This document shows, in pieces, positions 61,598 to 64,000 of a stretch of 64,000 bases of DNA. The notes below the pieces were generated by a model, which worked only from the letters and a program-made list of their open reading frames with translations, ran no database searches and was not told where the DNA came from. This DNA is from Blastocatellia bacterium. GTDB taxonomy: Bacteria; Acidobacteriota; Blastocatellia; Chloracidobacteriales; Chloracidobacteriaceae. How positions within the stretch are numbered: the first letter of the stretch is position 1; the number at the start of each line of letters is the position of its first letter. The position numbers and the translations under genes are program-made. The stretch spans positions 1-64,000 of the forward strand of contig JAIBAN010000040.1 of NCBI GenBank assembly GCA_019695185.1, read 5' to 3'.

Positions 61598-64000
61598 TTG
61601 ATACGCACGGTTTTGGTGTGGCTGGTCTGGAGTGTCTGGGGCAGCGGGCTGGCAGCGCAAACCCCGGCCCCACCGGTCCCACCGGCTGACATTGCCGATG
61701 TGGCCTCGCCTTTTTTCCGGGTGTATTCGGATAAGGATGGATTACCGCAGAACACCCTCCAGACCATGACCCTGGATAAAAAGGGGTATTTATGGGTCGG
61801 AACCCTGGATGGTGCGGCGTACTACAATGGCCGGAACTGGACCAAGGTCACTATGCCGGAGGGGGCGGCCTCCAACATTGTCAATTTTATCAAGCGACTG
61901 AGGAATGGAGACTTGTGGTTTGCCACCGATGGCGGCGGGCTGCATCGTTTGAACCAGGAGACCGGTGGCTGGACCACGTTTGATGCAGGCGGCAGACAAT
62001 ATGGCACCTTCACCGCCATGACCGAACTGGCTTCCGAAGGCCCGGTCCCGCAGATTGTCTGTGCCACCCGGCGTGGATACGTCCTGCGGGGGAGCCCGGA
62101 CGACCTCAAGTTGCTGAACGTTCCTCTCAACGATGAGGATTTTGTTGCCACTGCGTTGGAAACCACGGCTCCCAATGGCGAAAAAACGCTGTGGCTGGGC
62201 AGCCGGAAAGGAAAAGTGTTTCGTCTGCGGGCCGGAGCCTGGAATATTTTTGTGATTCAGCCCGCCAAGCCCGACGGCGAGGGCGTGCAGCAACTCCTTC
62301 CGCAACTGGGGAAACCCGGCGCATCCCCCTGGATTGTGGCTTTTCACAGTTTGTGGCTCCTCATTGAGGACACTATTCAAAAATTCGGCGGGCCGGCTGA
62401 ACTGGAGGCAGCGGGGGTTACCTCCGTGCTCGAAATGCCAACCCCGCAGGGTGATGTCATTCAATGGCTGGGCACGGACAGCGGCCTGTTTCAATCGTAC
62501 CGGGGAAAATGGCGGCATTTTACGACCCGTTCGGGGTTGCCGCATAATTTTGTCTATACCATTCTGGAAACAAACCAGACTGCGGCCACGGGGCAGACCC
62601 TCTGGATTGGGACACTCGGTGGGCTGGCCCGGCTGGAAAGCGGAAAATGGTGTTCCATCAACACGGCGTCAGGCATTGACAACCATTTTGTGTTGTCGTT
62701 GTGCGAAACCCGCAATCCGGCTGGTGACCCGGTTGAATGGATTGGAACCTATGGCGGGGATACCGGTGGGGTTTGGAAATATGAACAGGGTCGGTGGGAA
62801 AATTTCAGCCGCCGTTCCGGTCTGCCCAACAATGTTGTGTGGACCATTTTGGAAACAACCGCTGCCACCGGCATCCGAACCATGTGGTTTGGCACCAACG
62901 GCGGGTTGTCCTCCTTGTGCAATGGGGTATGGCGGCATTATTCACAAAAAGACGGACTCCCCACCAATTCCATTTTGAGTCTGGCGGAAACCAAATCAGC
63001 CACGGGCGACAGTATTTTGTGGATTTCCACTTTTAACGGGCTGGTCAAACTGGAGCAGGGGCAGTTTACAGTTTTCAAAACCGAGCAGGGGTTGGTTTCA
63101 AACGCAACCCAGTCGGTGCTGGCCACCAAAGATGCTACTGGGAACGATGTTTTGTGGGTGGGGACAATCAACGGGCTGTCCCGGTTTGAGTCCGGCCAGT
63201 GGACCAATTTCACCAGGGACAACGGGCTGGTTCACAATCAAGTGCTCAGTATGCGGGAAACCACGTCTGGAACGGGCCGCCGGTTTCTGTGGGTTGGCAC
63301 ACGCGGAGGGGCTTCGCGGCTGGACCTGCAAGCCGGAACCTGGCGCAATTTTACTGAAACCACCGAAGTGGCTCTGCCCAACAACACGGTTTATCAAATT
63401 CGCCAGGATGCCCGCCATCATATCTATTTATCTACGAATAAAGGAATTATCCGGCTGGCCCCGCTTGATGAGGCGGGTGACCGGTTTGAGGTCTTCCGCT
63501 TTGGATTGGAAGACGGTTTGCCCAGCAATGAATGCAACCGGGGGGCTTCGCTGGTGGACAGTCAGGGGCGCATCTGGTTTGGGACCATTGCCGGAGCCGC
63601 CATCTTTGACCCGCGCAGCGAAATCACCGACCGGGCGAGCAAACCGCTCTATGTGGAAAATGCTGTGGTGGTCGGACGGGAAGGCCGCTTGACCCCGTTG
63701 GCTTCATTGTCCTACCAACAAAACCATGTCTCGTTTGAATATGCCCTGCTTTCCTATTTCCGCGAAACGGAAACCGAGTATCAAACCCAGTTGGCCGGCC
63801 TGGACCCGGCTCCCTCGGCCTGGAGCTCTGTTTCCAAAAAAGAATATTTGAACTTGGGGGAAGGGGATTACATCTTTCGAGTCTGGGGCAGGGATTACGC
63901 CGGGAACATCACGGGGCCGGTGGATTTTGCTTTTTCGGTCAGACCGGCCCCCTGGCGGACCTGGTGGGCCTATGGGTTGTATATTCTGGGGTTGGGCGTT
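61598..64000 (+). CDS. Propeller sensor protein, 3'-truncated by the window
   Basis: 801 codons to the right edge with no stop. Signal peptide (1-21, ends GLAAQ), then about 14 propeller repeats (LWVGTLDGA, LWIGTLGG, LWVGTINGLS and similar), a Y_Y_Y-like domain (about 690-785) and the first part of a membrane helix (WRTWWAYGLYILGLGV) at the edge. The output domain is outside. WRTWWAYGLY is the same as in the hybrid sensor at 39902-43702. The TTG at 61598 has AGGGAGG only 3 nt away, so the start is tentative; no ATG is near. The gene is divergent from mdh. Confidence 0.88.
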   Translation, partial: MIRTVLVWLVWSVWGSGLAAQTPAPPVPPADIADVASPFFRVYSDKDGLPQNTLQTMTLDKKGYLWVGTLDGAAYYNGRNWTKVTMPEGAASNIVNFIKRLRNGDLWFATDGGGLHRLNQETGGWTTFDAGGRQYGTFTAMTELASEGPVPQIVCATRRGYVLRGSPDDLKLLNVPLNDEDFVATALETTAPNGEKTLWLGSRKGKVFRLRAGAWNIFVIQPAKPDGEGVQQLLPQLGKPGASPWIVAFHSLWLLIEDTIQKFGGPAELEAAGVTSVLEMPTPQGDVIQWLGTDSGLFQSYRGKWRHFTTRSGLPHNFVYTILETNQTAATGQTLWIGTLGGLARLESGKWCSINTASGIDNHFVLSLCETRNPAGDPVEWIGTYGGDTGGVWKYEQGRWENFSRRSGLPNNVVWTILETTAATGIRTMWFGTNGGLSSLCNGVWRHYSQKDGLPTNSILSLAETKSATGDSILWISTFNGLVKLEQGQFTVFKTEQGLVSNATQSVLATKDATGNDVLWVGTINGLSRFESGQWTNFTRDNGLVHNQVLSMRETTSGTGRRFLWVGTRGGASRLDLQAGTWRNFTETTEVALPNNTVYQIRQDARHHIYLSTNKGIIRLAPLDEAGDRFEVFRFGLEDGLPSNECNRGASLVDSQGRIWFGTIAGAAIFDPRSEITDRASKPLYVENAVVVGREGRLTPLASLSYQQNHVSFEYALLSYFRETETEYQTQLAGLDPAPSAWSSVSKKEYLNLGEGDYIFRVWGRDYAGNITGPVDFAFSVRPAPWRTWWAYGLYILGLGV

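Noticed and set aside
61323-61601. 92-residue plus-strand frame before the propeller sensor
   Set aside because: Its N-terminal part is translated GTTTGGG array and it lacks protein-like features; the real gene begins near 61598 in another frame.

Overview
The window reads as a chromosomal segment of a Gram-negative bacterium with a little over 50% GC by eye. An Acidobacteriota-like (possibly Blastocatellia-like) source is my best guess. The reasons are an Oar-type TonB-dependent receptor with a carboxypeptidase-regulatory domain, an ECF-like sigma factor paired with a large Ser/Thr kinase, several beta-propeller sensors, a TPR-CHAT protein, and many secreted propeller or lipoproteins. This is inference from gene content; no rRNA or tRNA gene was seen.

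Layout. 1-5.2 kb: the C-terminal part of an acyl-CoA synthetase, a cold-shock protein, a small secreted protein, a cytochrome c lipoprotein, a glutaminyl-cyclase-like lipoprotein and rapZ. 5.2-14.2 kb: a CYTH protein, a sigma factor/Ser-Thr kinase pair, a PilZ-like protein, a sugar-nucleotide epimerase and an outer-membrane receptor. 14.2-24 kb: miaB, a small membrane protein, a 1137-residue TPR-CHAT protein and a propeller sensor fused to a Ser/Thr kinase. 24-39.8 kb: SemiSWEET, a propeller/Ig-like exoprotein, a histidine kinase, a Bmp-type binding lipoprotein, inositol-phosphate synthase, a hydrolase, two small proteins, a degenerate peptidase, an ankyrin membrane protein, a HisC-like aminotransferase and a BON protein. 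39.9-53.5 kb: a hybrid propeller histidine kinase, threonine dehydratase, an overlapping ARPP-1-like/vWA pair, a ketopantoate reductase, an O-antigen-ligase-like protein with a PDZ insert and a VPS10-like exoprotein. 53.8-64 kb: ligA, a DUF4139-like protein, a probable ATPase-TOPRIM defence pair, malate dehydrogenase and the start of a third propeller sensor that runs off the window.

The most striking property is what lies between the genes. At least 15 gene junctions carry arrays of a 7-bp unit (GGACTGA, GGGTTCA, GAATTGA, GTTTTGA, GTTTGGG, TTTGCSA and others). Most are arranged as a G-rich or TTGAG-type arm, a spacer of roughly 30-170 bp, and the reverse-complement arm. These inverted pairs abut or overlap stop codons, sit directly against start codons, and in one case (ligA) lie in frame inside an essential gene, adding about 50 residues. 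Longer-unit inverted elements with the same two-arm design also occur. This looks like a family of palindromic mobile or structural elements that shapes gene ends across the region.

Functionally the segment is rich in sensing and signalling (three propeller receptors, two Ser/Thr kinases, two histidine kinases, one ECF-like sigma factor), in surface and secreted proteins, and has two candidate conflict/defence modules (58816-59838 with 58181-58819, and 45317-47637).
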